Of a stretch of DNA of 38,593 nt, positions 29,956 to 36,622 are shown piece after piece. This DNA comes from DASQGA01 sp035535315. GTDB taxonomy: Bacteria > Actinomycetota > Thermoleophilia > Gaiellales > Gaiellaceae. The stretch's first letter is position 1; each line of letters begins with the position of its first letter. The stretch covers positions 1 to 38,593 of the forward strand of contig DATLQD010000136.1 of the NCBI GenBank assembly GCA_035535315.1, in the 5' to 3' direction. A program made the translations under genes and the position numbers. The notes under the pieces are model-generated. The model was not told where the DNA came from. It saw only the letters and a program-made list of their open reading frames with translations, and searched no databases.

Positions 29956-30767
29956 GTCTCCTTCCGGTCGAGGAACTTCCGGACCGCCTCCTTCGGCTCC
30001 TCGGTCGCCATCGAGAGCGCGAGCCAGTCGCGGGCGTGGCCAATCGTCTCGTTCCAGGCGAGGTTCCGCCAGAAATTGAGCTGCTCCTTCGTGTACCGAA
30101 CCGTCTGTGGGAGCTTCGTGGCGAGCTTCCCCACGAGCTCGTCGACGGCAGCATCGAGCCCGGCTCGTGCCACAACCCGGTTCACGAGGCCCCACTCGCG
30201 GGCCTCCTCCGCTGAGATCTCCTCGCAGAGGAAGAGGATCTCCCGCGCCCGCCGGTCACCGACCAGGATCGGCAACCACTGGGTGGCGCCCCCGGCAGGC
30301 ACGGAGCCGTGCTCTGGCCCGACGTGGCGAATGAACGCATCATCGACCATGACCGCGAGGTCACAGGCCATCTGGAGCTCGTTGCCGCCCCCGACACAGA
30401 TCCCGTTGATTCGCGCGAGGGTTGGCTTGCCGATCTCCCGGAGCCGGTCGTGCGCGTCCTTGAAGGCGCCGAACCACTTCCAGTACTCGCCCGGCTTCCC
30501 GAGGTAGTCCTCCGACCACGACTTCAGGTCGGCGCCGACGCAGAACGCGCGCCCGGCGCCGGTCAGGACGACCACTCGGATCTCGTCGTCCCAGGAGGCG
30601 TCCTCGCACGCACGCGCCAGTTCCCGCAGCAGCTGGAAATCGAACGCGTTCAGCACCTCTGGACGGTTCAGGGTGATCGTCGCCCGGGGCGGCTCCTTCT
30701 CGTAGACGATCTTCTCGAGGCCGAGCTCGGACGGCTCGCGGGGCTCGGGCCGGAACGGCTCCGTCAT
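29952..30767 (-). CDS. Crotonase-family protein, MenB/ring-hydrolase-like
   Basis: 271 residues. Crotonase core: LNRPEVLNAFD, LTGAGRAFCVGADLKSW, INGICVGGGNELQMACDL, then HVGPEHGSVPAGGATQW and REILFLCEEISAEEAREWGLVN. The G-x-x-x-GS-x-x-GG stretch and REILFLC recall MenB and the 6-oxocyclohex-1-ene-1-carbonyl-CoA hydrolase group rather than simple hydratases, so it may act on a ring intermediate. Co-translation with paaF (ATGA) and with the EthD-like gene (ATGA) suggests a shared pathway, possibly aromatic CoA degradation. The exact reaction is unknown. Confidence 0.75.
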   Translation of the reverse strand: MTEPFRPEPREPSELGLEKIVYEKEPPRATITLNRPEVLNAFDFQLLRELARACEDASWDDEIRVVVLTGAGRAFCVGADLKSWSEDYLGKPGEYWKWFGAFKDAHDRLREIGKPTLARINGICVGGGNELQMACDLAVMVDDAFIRHVGPEHGSVPAGGATQWLPILVGDRRAREILFLCEEISAEEAREWGLVNRVVARAGLDAAVDELVGKLATKLPQTVRYTKEQLNFWRNLAWNETIGHARDWLALSMATEEPKEAVRKFLDRKET

Positions 30768-31045
30768 TCGCTCACGTCGGCGAAGAGCACGTGGAAGCGG
30801 CCGCCCATCTCCATGGCGTCCTTGCCGGTCGCCATGAACTGCTCGCTCCGGGCTGCCTCCTGAAAAGCCTCTCGGCTGGGAAACTCCCATTCAGCGTAGT
30901 ACGAGAACTGCGGCTCGCCGCGGGGTGCACCGAAGATCGGGCCGTGCCGGAACGTCCCGCCGGGGACTTGACGGCAGAGCTCGGCGTGCCGCTCGTAGCG
31001 CTCCTGCTCCGGCTCCTCTTCGTACAGGACGAACGCCCTGACCAT
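30764..31045 (-). CDS. EthD-family protein
   Basis: 93 residues of the dimeric alpha-beta barrel EthD type: MVRAFVLYEEEPEQERYERH at the start, GPIFGAPRGEPQFSYYAEWE in the middle and FQEAARSEQFMATGKDAMEM near the end. EthD proteins accompany degradative enzymes; their function is poorly defined. ATG at 31045 has a strong ribosome site (GGGAGGAGGGG). It is the first gene of an operon with the MenB-like crotonase and paaF, with ATGA overlaps throughout. A TAGCCT box (31073-31078) about 27 bases upstream could be the -10. The 130-bp gap to the aminotransferase gene (31046-31175) shows no other feature. Confidence 0.8.
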   Translation of the reverse strand: MVRAFVLYEEEPEQERYERHAELCRQVPGGTFRHGPIFGAPRGEPQFSYYAEWEFPSREAFQEAARSEQFMATGKDAMEMGGRFHVLFADVSE

Positions 31046-31072
31046 GCCCCTCCTCCCGTCGCTCGCGGCGAC

Positions 31073-31078
31073 AGGCTA
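31073..31078 (-). promoter_or_regulatory. Candidate -10 box, EthD-crotonase-paaF operon
   Basis: TAGCCT on the minus strand, giving a leader of about 20 bases that contains the ribosome site. Confidence 0.35.
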
Positions 31079-31175
31079 ACGGCTTCCGAGCACGGCGGTC
31101 TGCGACGTCAGGCGCTGTGCGACTGAGACGAGCTGGACGCCGGCAGCGGGGACGGCGTCAGCCTCTGCAGTAGCG

Positions 31176-32480
31176 CTACGCCGCTCTTCCGCTTGCGTCG
31201 ACGAGAGCTTCCTCGAGGATCTCCAATCCGCGCTCGAGGTCCTCATCGGAGATGACCAGCGGCACGAGAACTCGGACCACGTTTCCGTACAGGCCGCACG
31301 CGAGGATGATGAGGCCGCGCTCACGCGCGGCTACGAGGGTCTCCGTGGTCAGCCCCGCGGCCGGTGCCTTCGTCTCACGGTCTTCAACCAGCTCGATCGC
31401 CTGCATGGCTCCGAGACCGCGCACCTCACCTATCGCCTCGATCCGTTCTGCCATCCCGTCCAGCCCTGCTCGAATGCGAGTGCCGATGGACTCTGCACGT
31501 CCACGAAACTCCGGCGTCGCGACCTCGTCCAGGATCGCGACCGCCGCCGCGCACGCGACGGGATTGCCGCCGAATGTGCCGCCGAGCCCGCCGGCGGGAA
31601 CGGCGTCCATCAGCTCCGCGCGACCGGTGACGCCGGCGAGTGGGAGCCCGCCACCGAGTGACTTCCCGGAGACCATGAGGTCCGGCTCAACTCCATAGCG
31701 CTCGATCGCCCAAACGGTCCCGGTGCGTCCGACGCCGCTTTGCACCTCGTCGTCCACGTAGAGGATCCCGTGCTTGGCGCAGAGCTCTGCGAGGCGGGCG
31801 GGGAAATCCTCCGGCATCGGGATGAACCCGCCCTCGCCCTGCACAGGCTCGAGCACGACGCAGGCGACGGACTCGGGGTCGACGTCGGCCTTGAACAGGA
31901 GCTCCAGCGCGTGAATGGCGTCGTCAGTGGTAACGCCGCGGTACGGATACGGCGCGGGAGCCCGGTAGACCTCCGGCGCGAAGGGTCCGAAGCCACGCTT
32001 GTATGGGACGACTTTGCTCGTCATCGTCATCGTCAGAAGCGTCCGGCCGTGGAAGGCGCGGTCGAAGGTAACCACCGCCGGGCGGCCGGTTGCGACGCGC
32101 GCGATCTTGACGGCGTTCTCCACGGCCTCCGCACCGGAGTTCAGGAGGATCGACTTCTGCTCCTTCCCCCGGCACGGCGAGAGCTCGGCAAGGCGCCGGC
32201 AAGCCTCGACGTAGGGCTCGTACATCCCCACCATGAAGCACTGGTGCAAGTAGCGGTCGACCTGTTCGTGGATCGCGGCGACCACGGAAGCGGGGCCGTG
32301 ACCAAGGTTCTGGCAACCCAGGCCGCCGGCAAAGTCGAGATAACTCTTGCCGTCGACGTCCTCGATATGCGTTCCGCCCGCGCGGGCAACGACCAGGGGT
32401 GGGGTGGCGACCCCGCGCGCGACGTAGCGCTCGCGGGCCTCAACTACCGCCTGGGTCGCAGTGCGCTCTGTGACCTCCAT
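31176..32480 (-). CDS. gabT: Class III aminotransferase, 4-aminobutyrate aminotransferase-like
   Basis: 434 residues, PLP enzyme transferring the amino group of an omega-amino acid, typically GABA, to 2-oxoglutarate. Landmarks are DFAGGLGCQNLGHG, LLNSGAEAVENAVKIAR, the FHGRT loop, VLEPVQGEGGFIP, YVDDEVQSGVGRTG with the PLP-N1 Asp, the Schiff-base Lys273 in MVSGKSLGGGLPLAG, and GGTFGGNPVACAAA. The ATG at 32480 is supported by TAGTAT (32487-32492) six bases upstream, so the transcript appears leaderless. It may act on other omega-amines; the name gabT is by resemblance. Confidence 0.88.
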   Translation of the reverse strand: MEVTERTATQAVVEARERYVARGVATPPLVVARAGGTHIEDVDGKSYLDFAGGLGCQNLGHGPASVVAAIHEQVDRYLHQCFMVGMYEPYVEACRRLAELSPCRGKEQKSILLNSGAEAVENAVKIARVATGRPAVVTFDRAFHGRTLLTMTMTSKVVPYKRGFGPFAPEVYRAPAPYPYRGVTTDDAIHALELLFKADVDPESVACVVLEPVQGEGGFIPMPEDFPARLAELCAKHGILYVDDEVQSGVGRTGTVWAIERYGVEPDLMVSGKSLGGGLPLAGVTGRAELMDAVPAGGLGGTFGGNPVACAAAVAILDEVATPEFRGRAESIGTRIRAGLDGMAERIEAIGEVRGLGAMQAIELVEDRETKAPAAGLTTETLVAARERGLIILACGLYGNVVRVLVPLVISDEDLERGLEILEEALVDASGRAA

Positions 32481-32486
32481 CGGCCG

Positions 32487-32492
32487 ATACTA
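32487..32492 (-). promoter_or_regulatory. Candidate -10 box, leaderless gabT
   Basis: TAGTAT on the minus strand, six bases before the gabT ATG. It lies 18 bases from the divergent box at 32511-32516. Confidence 0.45.
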
Positions 32493-32510
32493 CTCAAGTC
32501 CGCCGACCGT

Positions 32511-32516
32511 TATGCT
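32511..32516 (+). promoter_or_regulatory. Candidate -10 box, leaderless transporter gene
   Basis: TATGCT, seven bases before the GTG at 32524. This box favours GTG 32524 over the ATG at 32512, which falls inside it. Confidence 0.45.
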
Positions 32517-32523
32517 CGCCTGC

Positions 32524-32973
32524 GTGTCGGGAAGCGGGTTTGCGGTCGCCCTTGCGCTCTTGGCCGGGCTGGCCGGCTCCATCCAGATCGCAGTCATGGG
32601 CCGCTTCGGGGACCGGATTGGCTCGCTCGAGGCGCTGGCGTTCTCCCTCCTCCTGTCGACGGTGATCGCAACGGCCGCTCTCGTAGCGCTACGCGGGTCG
32701 CTGGACGGTTTCACGTCCGCCGTGCGGCAGCCGCCCTGGCTCTGGCTCGGCGGCGTCATGGGCTTCTTCATCGTCTTCACGATCACGATCGCCCAACCAC
32801 GCATCGGCACCACCGCGACGATCGGCCTCCTGATCGCAGGCCAGCTCACAATGGGCGCGCTCATCGATCGCTTCGGGCTCTTCGGAGTCGAGCGGATCGA
32901 CCTCACGCTGCCCCGGCTCCTAGGTATCGCGCTCCTGGCAGTCGGCGCAGCGCTCTCCCTGCACCGCGCCTAG
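32524..32973 (+). CDS. DMT-superfamily transporter, YdcZ (DUF606) type
   Basis: 149 residues with five hydrophobic helices (starting FAVALALLAGLAGSIQIAVM, LAFSLLLSTVIATAALVAL, WLWLGGVMGFFIVFTITIA and later). RIGTTATIGLLIAGQL and ALIDRFGLFGVE are the typical YdcZ landmarks. The family is part of the drug/metabolite transporter superfamily; the substrate is unknown. GTG at 32524 is chosen over ATG at 32512 because a TAnnnT box lies seven bases before it. Its stop overlaps the stop of the convergent hydroxylase gene as CTAG. Confidence 0.82.
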   Translation: MSGSGFAVALALLAGLAGSIQIAVMGRFGDRIGSLEALAFSLLLSTVIATAALVALRGSLDGFTSAVRQPPWLWLGGVMGFFIVFTITIAQPRIGTTATIGLLIAGQLTMGALIDRFGLFGVERIDLTLPRLLGIALLAVGAALSLHRA

Positions 32974-35210
32974 AGACCGACTACATCATCCGGGCGCACC
33001 GGCACGCGGGTCAGCTCGCGACCGGTGGCGTCACGAAGCGCCGCGACGATCGCGGCTGTCGAGACCACCGTCGGCGGCTCACCCACTCCCTTGACGCCGA
33101 AGGGAGCGTCCGGTTCGGCCTCCTCCACGAGCTCAGCGACGACTGCGGGCATGTCGAGGGCGGTCGGGATCAGGTAGTCGGTGAAGCTCGCATTCGTGAT
33201 CACCCCATCGCGGGTCAGGATCTCCTCCATGAGCGCGAGGCCGAGACCTTGCGCCGTGCCGCCCTCGATCTGACCGTAGACCGCCTGGGGGTTGACCGCC
33301 TTGCCGACGTCCTGGGCCGTCCCCACCCAAACGACCCGAGTCAACCCGAGCTCGACGTCGACCTCGGCGACGACACGCATCGCAGCACACGCGAACGCGA
33401 CATGTGCCCGCTCGCCCGTGACCTGGCCGGTCTCGGGATCGAGGGGCGTGGTCTCCCGGTGACGGTAGACGCGCTCCAGGTCGATCTCGGCGTCTCCGAG
33501 CGAGCCTCCGCGGCGTTCGAGCTCCTCGCGGACGGCCCGGCACGCGAGCTGGACCGCTCCGGCCGCCATCCACGTCATCCGTGAAGCCGAGGCCGAGCCT
33601 GCAGAGCCCACGGTCGCCGTCGTGTGGGGGGCGAGGACGATGTCTTCGATCCCAAGCTCCGTCTGCGCCACCTGAACGATGACGTTCGAGACCCCCTGGC
33701 CGACCTCCGCGGCGGCGCAATGCACCTCGGCCATCGGAACGCCGGCCGCCCCCTCGAAGAGGCGAACACGGGCGCTCGTGTAGTCGTCGAAGCCCTCCGA
33801 GTAGCAGATGTTCTTGAACCCGACCGCGAACCCGATCCCTCGCCGGATGCCCTCTCCGCGGGTCGTGTTGCCGGCGCCGCCCGGAAGTCGAATCGCATCC
33901 CGCGGAAGCGGCTCCGGCGCGGGTAGGGGGATCGCTGCGGCGCGGCGGATCACCTCGGCGATGGGCATTGAACCGGTCACCCGCTGGCCGGTCGGGAGCG
34001 TGTCGCCCGAGGCGAGCGCGTTCCTCAGCCGCAGCTCGACGGGATCGATGGCGAGGGCGTCCGCGAGCTTGTCCATCTGTCCTTCGGCCGCGAAGCATGT
34101 CTGCACGGCGCCAAACCCGCGCATCGCGCCGCACGGGGGATTGTTCGTGTAGACGCACGTCGACTCGATGAGCGCGTTCTCGACCGCGTACGGGCCGCAG
34201 GCGAAAGAGGCTGCGTTCGACGTCACGGCCGTCGAGCTCGACGCGTAGGCGCCTCCGTCGAGGAGGATCCGCATGCGGACGCAGACGAGCTTCCCGTCGC
34301 GGTTCGCCCGATGCTCCGCCCAGATGCGCGCGGGATGCCGATGGATGTGGCCGACGAAGGACTCCTCGCGGTTGTAGACCATCTTGACCGGACGGTTCGT
34401 ATGCAGCGCCAGCATCGCCCCGTGGATTTGCATCGAGAGGTCCTCACGGCCGCCGAACGCTCCCCCGACTCCTGCCAGGTGGATGCGGACTTGCTCCGGT
34501 GCGAGGCCGAGGCAGGGCGCGACCTGGTCGCGGTCGACGTGCAGCCACTGGGTTGCGACGTAGACGTCCACGCCTCCCTCGCCGTCCGGCACAGCGAGCC
34601 CGGATTCGGGGCCGAGGAACGCCTGATCCTGGATCCCGAGGTCGTAGACGCCTGTGACGGCAACTTCGCCCGCCGACTCCGGGTCGCCGTGTCGGATGAC
34701 CATGGAGCGCACGACGTTCGGCCTCGGATCGTCGCGATAACCGTGCCCCTGCGTCCAGCTCTGAGGATGAATCGGCTCGGCCTCGGCAGCAGTCGCGGGA
34801 TCAACCACCGGAGCCAGAGGCTCGTACTCGACTCGAATCACGTCGGCTGCCCGTCGCGCCTGCTCCGGATGTTCTGCAGCGACGAGGGCCACGGGCTCGC
34901 CGAAGTACCGCACGCGGTCGAAGGCCAGAACCGGCTGGTCTCGGAACTCGAGGCCGTAGCGCTTGTCCCCGGGCACGTCCTCGTGTGTGAGGACGGCGTG
35001 GACACCTGCCGCACCGAGTGCCTCACCGAGGTCGATCGAGATGATTCTGGCGTGCGCGTGTGGGCTGCGGAGGGTATGGCCCCAGAGCATCCCGGCCGCA
35101 AACAGATCGCTCGAGTAGGCAAACTCGCCGGTCACCTTCGGGATGCCGTCCACGCGCCGAACGCTTTCGCCGACACGGCCGAGTTCGAGTTTGCGTACCG
35201 GCGCGCTCAA
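32970..35210 (-). CDS. Xanthine-dehydrogenase-family hydroxylase, molybdopterin-binding subunit
   Basis: 746 residues: the Mo-cofactor subunit of a three-subunit hydroxylase. The N-terminal part (RVDGIPKVTGEFAYSSDLF) is followed by GVGGAFGGREDLSMQ, GAMRGFGAVQTCFAAEGQMD, CAAAEVGQGVSNVIVQVAQ, GSAGSASASRMTWMA and the C-terminal GVKGVGEPPTV with the probable catalytic Glu (about 711). Neighbouring adenine deaminase suggests a purine such as hypoxanthine or xanthine, but CO-dehydrogenase-like and nicotinate-like hydroxylases share these motifs. The TTG at 35210 is decided by AGGAG seven bases upstream. The gap of 106 bp to the 2Fe-2S gene holds a hairpin and a 17-bp dyad. Confidence 0.88.
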   Translation of the reverse strand: MSAPVRKLELGRVGESVRRVDGIPKVTGEFAYSSDLFAAGMLWGHTLRSPHAHARIISIDLGEALGAAGVHAVLTHEDVPGDKRYGLEFRDQPVLAFDRVRYFGEPVALVAAEHPEQARRAADVIRVEYEPLAPVVDPATAAEAEPIHPQSWTQGHGYRDDPRPNVVRSMVIRHGDPESAGEVAVTGVYDLGIQDQAFLGPESGLAVPDGEGGVDVYVATQWLHVDRDQVAPCLGLAPEQVRIHLAGVGGAFGGREDLSMQIHGAMLALHTNRPVKMVYNREESFVGHIHRHPARIWAEHRANRDGKLVCVRMRILLDGGAYASSSTAVTSNAASFACGPYAVENALIESTCVYTNNPPCGAMRGFGAVQTCFAAEGQMDKLADALAIDPVELRLRNALASGDTLPTGQRVTGSMPIAEVIRRAAAIPLPAPEPLPRDAIRLPGGAGNTTRGEGIRRGIGFAVGFKNICYSEGFDDYTSARVRLFEGAAGVPMAEVHCAAAEVGQGVSNVIVQVAQTELGIEDIVLAPHTTATVGSAGSASASRMTWMAAGAVQLACRAVREELERRGGSLGDAEIDLERVYRHRETTPLDPETGQVTGERAHVAFACAAMRVVAEVDVELGLTRVVWVGTAQDVGKAVNPQAVYGQIEGGTAQGLGLALMEEILTRDGVITNASFTDYLIPTALDMPAVVAELVEEAEPDAPFGVKGVGEPPTVVSTAAIVAALRDATGRELTRVPVRPDDVVGL

Positions 35211-35228
35211 CGTTCCACTCCTGGCACG

Positions 35229-35245
35229 ACGCGTGTACCACGCGT
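35229..35245. promoter_or_regulatory. 17-bp dyad upstream of the Mo-subunit gene
   Basis: ACGCGTG-TAC-CACGCGT, perfect 7-bp arms, 19 bases upstream of the TTG start. Its position is that of a regulator operator; no regulator gene adjoins. Confidence 0.45.
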
Positions 35246-35282
35246 GCGCTTTTCGGCCTTAAGCTGAAACGCGAGCAGGGGG

Positions 35283-35296
35283 CGGGTCGGGACCCG
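35283..35296. repeat. Short hairpin between the 2Fe-2S and Mo-subunit genes
   Basis: CGGGTC-GG-GACCCG, a 6-bp perfect stem about 20 bases after the 2Fe-2S stop. It may attenuate transcription or protect mRNA ends inside the operon. Confidence 0.35.
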
Positions 35297-35316
35297 TATT
35301 AGACGCGCGGGAAACC

Positions 35317-35772
35317 TCATCGCGAGGCCGCGAGCCTGACAGCGTCGAAGATCTTCGTGTATCCGGTGCATCGGCAGAGGTTCCCCGAGAGAGCCTCCCG
35401 GATCTCGTCCTCACCCGGGTCGGGGGAGCGCTCCAGGAGGTCTGCCGTCGCCACCACGAGGCCCGGCGTGCAGAATCCGCATTGGACTGCGCCCGCCTCG
35501 ACGAACGCCTCCTGAACGCGATGCAGCCTTCCTTCCTCGACCAGGCCCTCGACGGTCACCACCGCGTGACCGTCCGCCTGCGCGGCCAGGACGAGACACG
35601 CACACACCAGCGTCCCGTCGAGCAGCACCGAGCACGAACCGCACTCTCCCTGCTCGCACGCGTTCTTCGAGCCCGGCAGGCCGAGCCGTTCCCGAAGGGC
35701 AAAGAGAAGACTTTCACCGCCCCAGACGTCGGCCTCGTGGGGCTCGCCGTTCACGATCAGCGCGATCCTCAC
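35317..35772 (-). CDS. Xanthine-dehydrogenase-family hydroxylase, 2Fe-2S subunit
   Basis: 151 residues. The N-terminal plant-type ferredoxin domain has ACEQGECGSCSVLLDGTLVC (four-Cys cluster); the C-terminal domain has QCGFCTPG and LCRCTGYTKI for the second cluster. It passes electrons from the Mo centre to the FAD subunit. GTG at 35772 is chosen because it overlaps the FAD-subunit stop as GTGA and starts just before the first strand; GTG at 35781 is an alternative. It is the middle gene of an FAD, 2Fe-2S, Mo order. Confidence 0.92.
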   Translation of the reverse strand: MRIALIVNGEPHEADVWGGESLLFALRERLGLPGSKNACEQGECGSCSVLLDGTLVCACLVLAAQADGHAVVTVEGLVEEGRLHRVQEAFVEAGAVQCGFCTPGLVVATADLLERSPDPGEDEIREALSGNLCRCTGYTKIFDAVRLAASR

Positions 35773-36560
35773 GTCAGGCACCGCTCGAGCGCCCGCTCTG
35801 CAAGGACGCGCAGGGCATGGCGACGGTAGGCAGCCGTACCGCGGACGTCATCGATCGGAGCTGCTTCGGCGGCGACTCGCTCTGCGAACTCGCGCCGCTC
35901 GGAAAGCGGCGCGCGCACGAGCCCGACGACCGGACCTGCCGAGCCGTAAGCAGCACGCAGCTCGTCTCGCTCCCGATCGGCTAGGAGAGCCAGCGAGACC
36001 ACGGCGATCACCATGGCGTTCCTGGGCCCGACCTTCATGAAGGTCTGCGGGGCACCGGACGGCTGCAGGCGCACCGCCAGGATCAGCTCGTCCTCCTCGA
36101 GCGCGTTCTTCTTCGGCCCGAGCAGGAAGTCCGCAAGCGCGAGCACCCGAGTACCATGCACGCTCGCGACCTCGACCTCTGCGCCCTCGATCAGAAACGG
36201 CGGCAGAGCGTCACCGGCGGGAGAAGCGGTTCCGAGGTTCCCGCCGATCGTCGCTCGATTGCGGATCTGCGGCGATCCCACTGTCCTTGACGCCTCGGCG
36301 AGCGCCGGGAACGTCTCGGCGAGCGGCGCCCGCATGGCCTCAGTGAAGGTGAGTCCGCTTCCGAGCCTGACTGTCCCGTTGACGCGCGACCAGCCTCGCA
36401 GCTCGGCCACTTCGTTCAGGTTCAGGATGTGATCTGGCCGCGCCCGGTCGAAGTTGAGGTCGACGAGCACGTCGGTGCCTCCCGCGATCGGGCAGGCCGC
36501 GGGCTGCGCCGCCTTCAGTCGCAGCGCCTCGTCCAGCGAGCGTGGGGTCATCACCTCCAT
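35769..36560 (-). CDS. Xanthine-dehydrogenase-family hydroxylase, FAD-binding subunit
   Basis: About 263 residues. FAD motifs are PIAGGTDVLVDLN (about residues 24-36) and RATIGGNLGTASPAGDALP (about 102-120); a C-terminal CO-dehydrogenase flavoprotein domain follows. It takes electrons from the 2Fe-2S clusters to NAD or another acceptor. Starts MLMEVMTPRS allow ATG at 36566, 36560 or 36551; 36560 lies nine bases after TATAAC (36570-36575). It is divergent from adenine deaminase, so the two units may share control in the short gap. Confidence 0.87.
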   Translation of the reverse strand: MEVMTPRSLDEALRLKAAQPAACPIAGGTDVLVDLNFDRARPDHILNLNEVAELRGWSRVNGTVRLGSGLTFTEAMRAPLAETFPALAEASRTVGSPQIRNRATIGGNLGTASPAGDALPPFLIEGAEVEVASVHGTRVLALADFLLGPKKNALEEDELILAVRLQPSGAPQTFMKVGPRNAMVIAVVSLALLADRERDELRAAYGSAGPVVGLVRAPLSERREFAERVAAEAAPIDDVRGTAAYRRHALRVLAERALERCLT

Positions 36561-36569
36561 CAGCATCCC

Positions 36570-36575
36570 GTTATA
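36570..36575 (-). promoter_or_regulatory. Candidate -10 box, hydroxylase operon
   Basis: TATAAC on the minus strand, five of six to the sigma70 consensus, three to nine bases before possible ATG starts. Confidence 0.4.
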
Positions 36576-36609
36576 CGACGCGACGGCAGAAATTCCCAAC
36601 CCTGCCGGT

Positions 36610-36615
36610 TATGGT
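36610..36615 (+). promoter_or_regulatory. Candidate -10 box, leaderless adenine deaminase gene
   Basis: TATGGT, seven bases before the ATG at 36623. The ATG at 36611 falls inside the box. Confidence 0.4.
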
Positions 36616-36622
36616 CAGCGCC

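Noticed and set aside
31740..33584. 614-codon plus-strand frame over gabT and the Mo subunit
   Set aside because: Shadow of two genes with full family motifs on the other strand and of the YdcZ gene in another frame.
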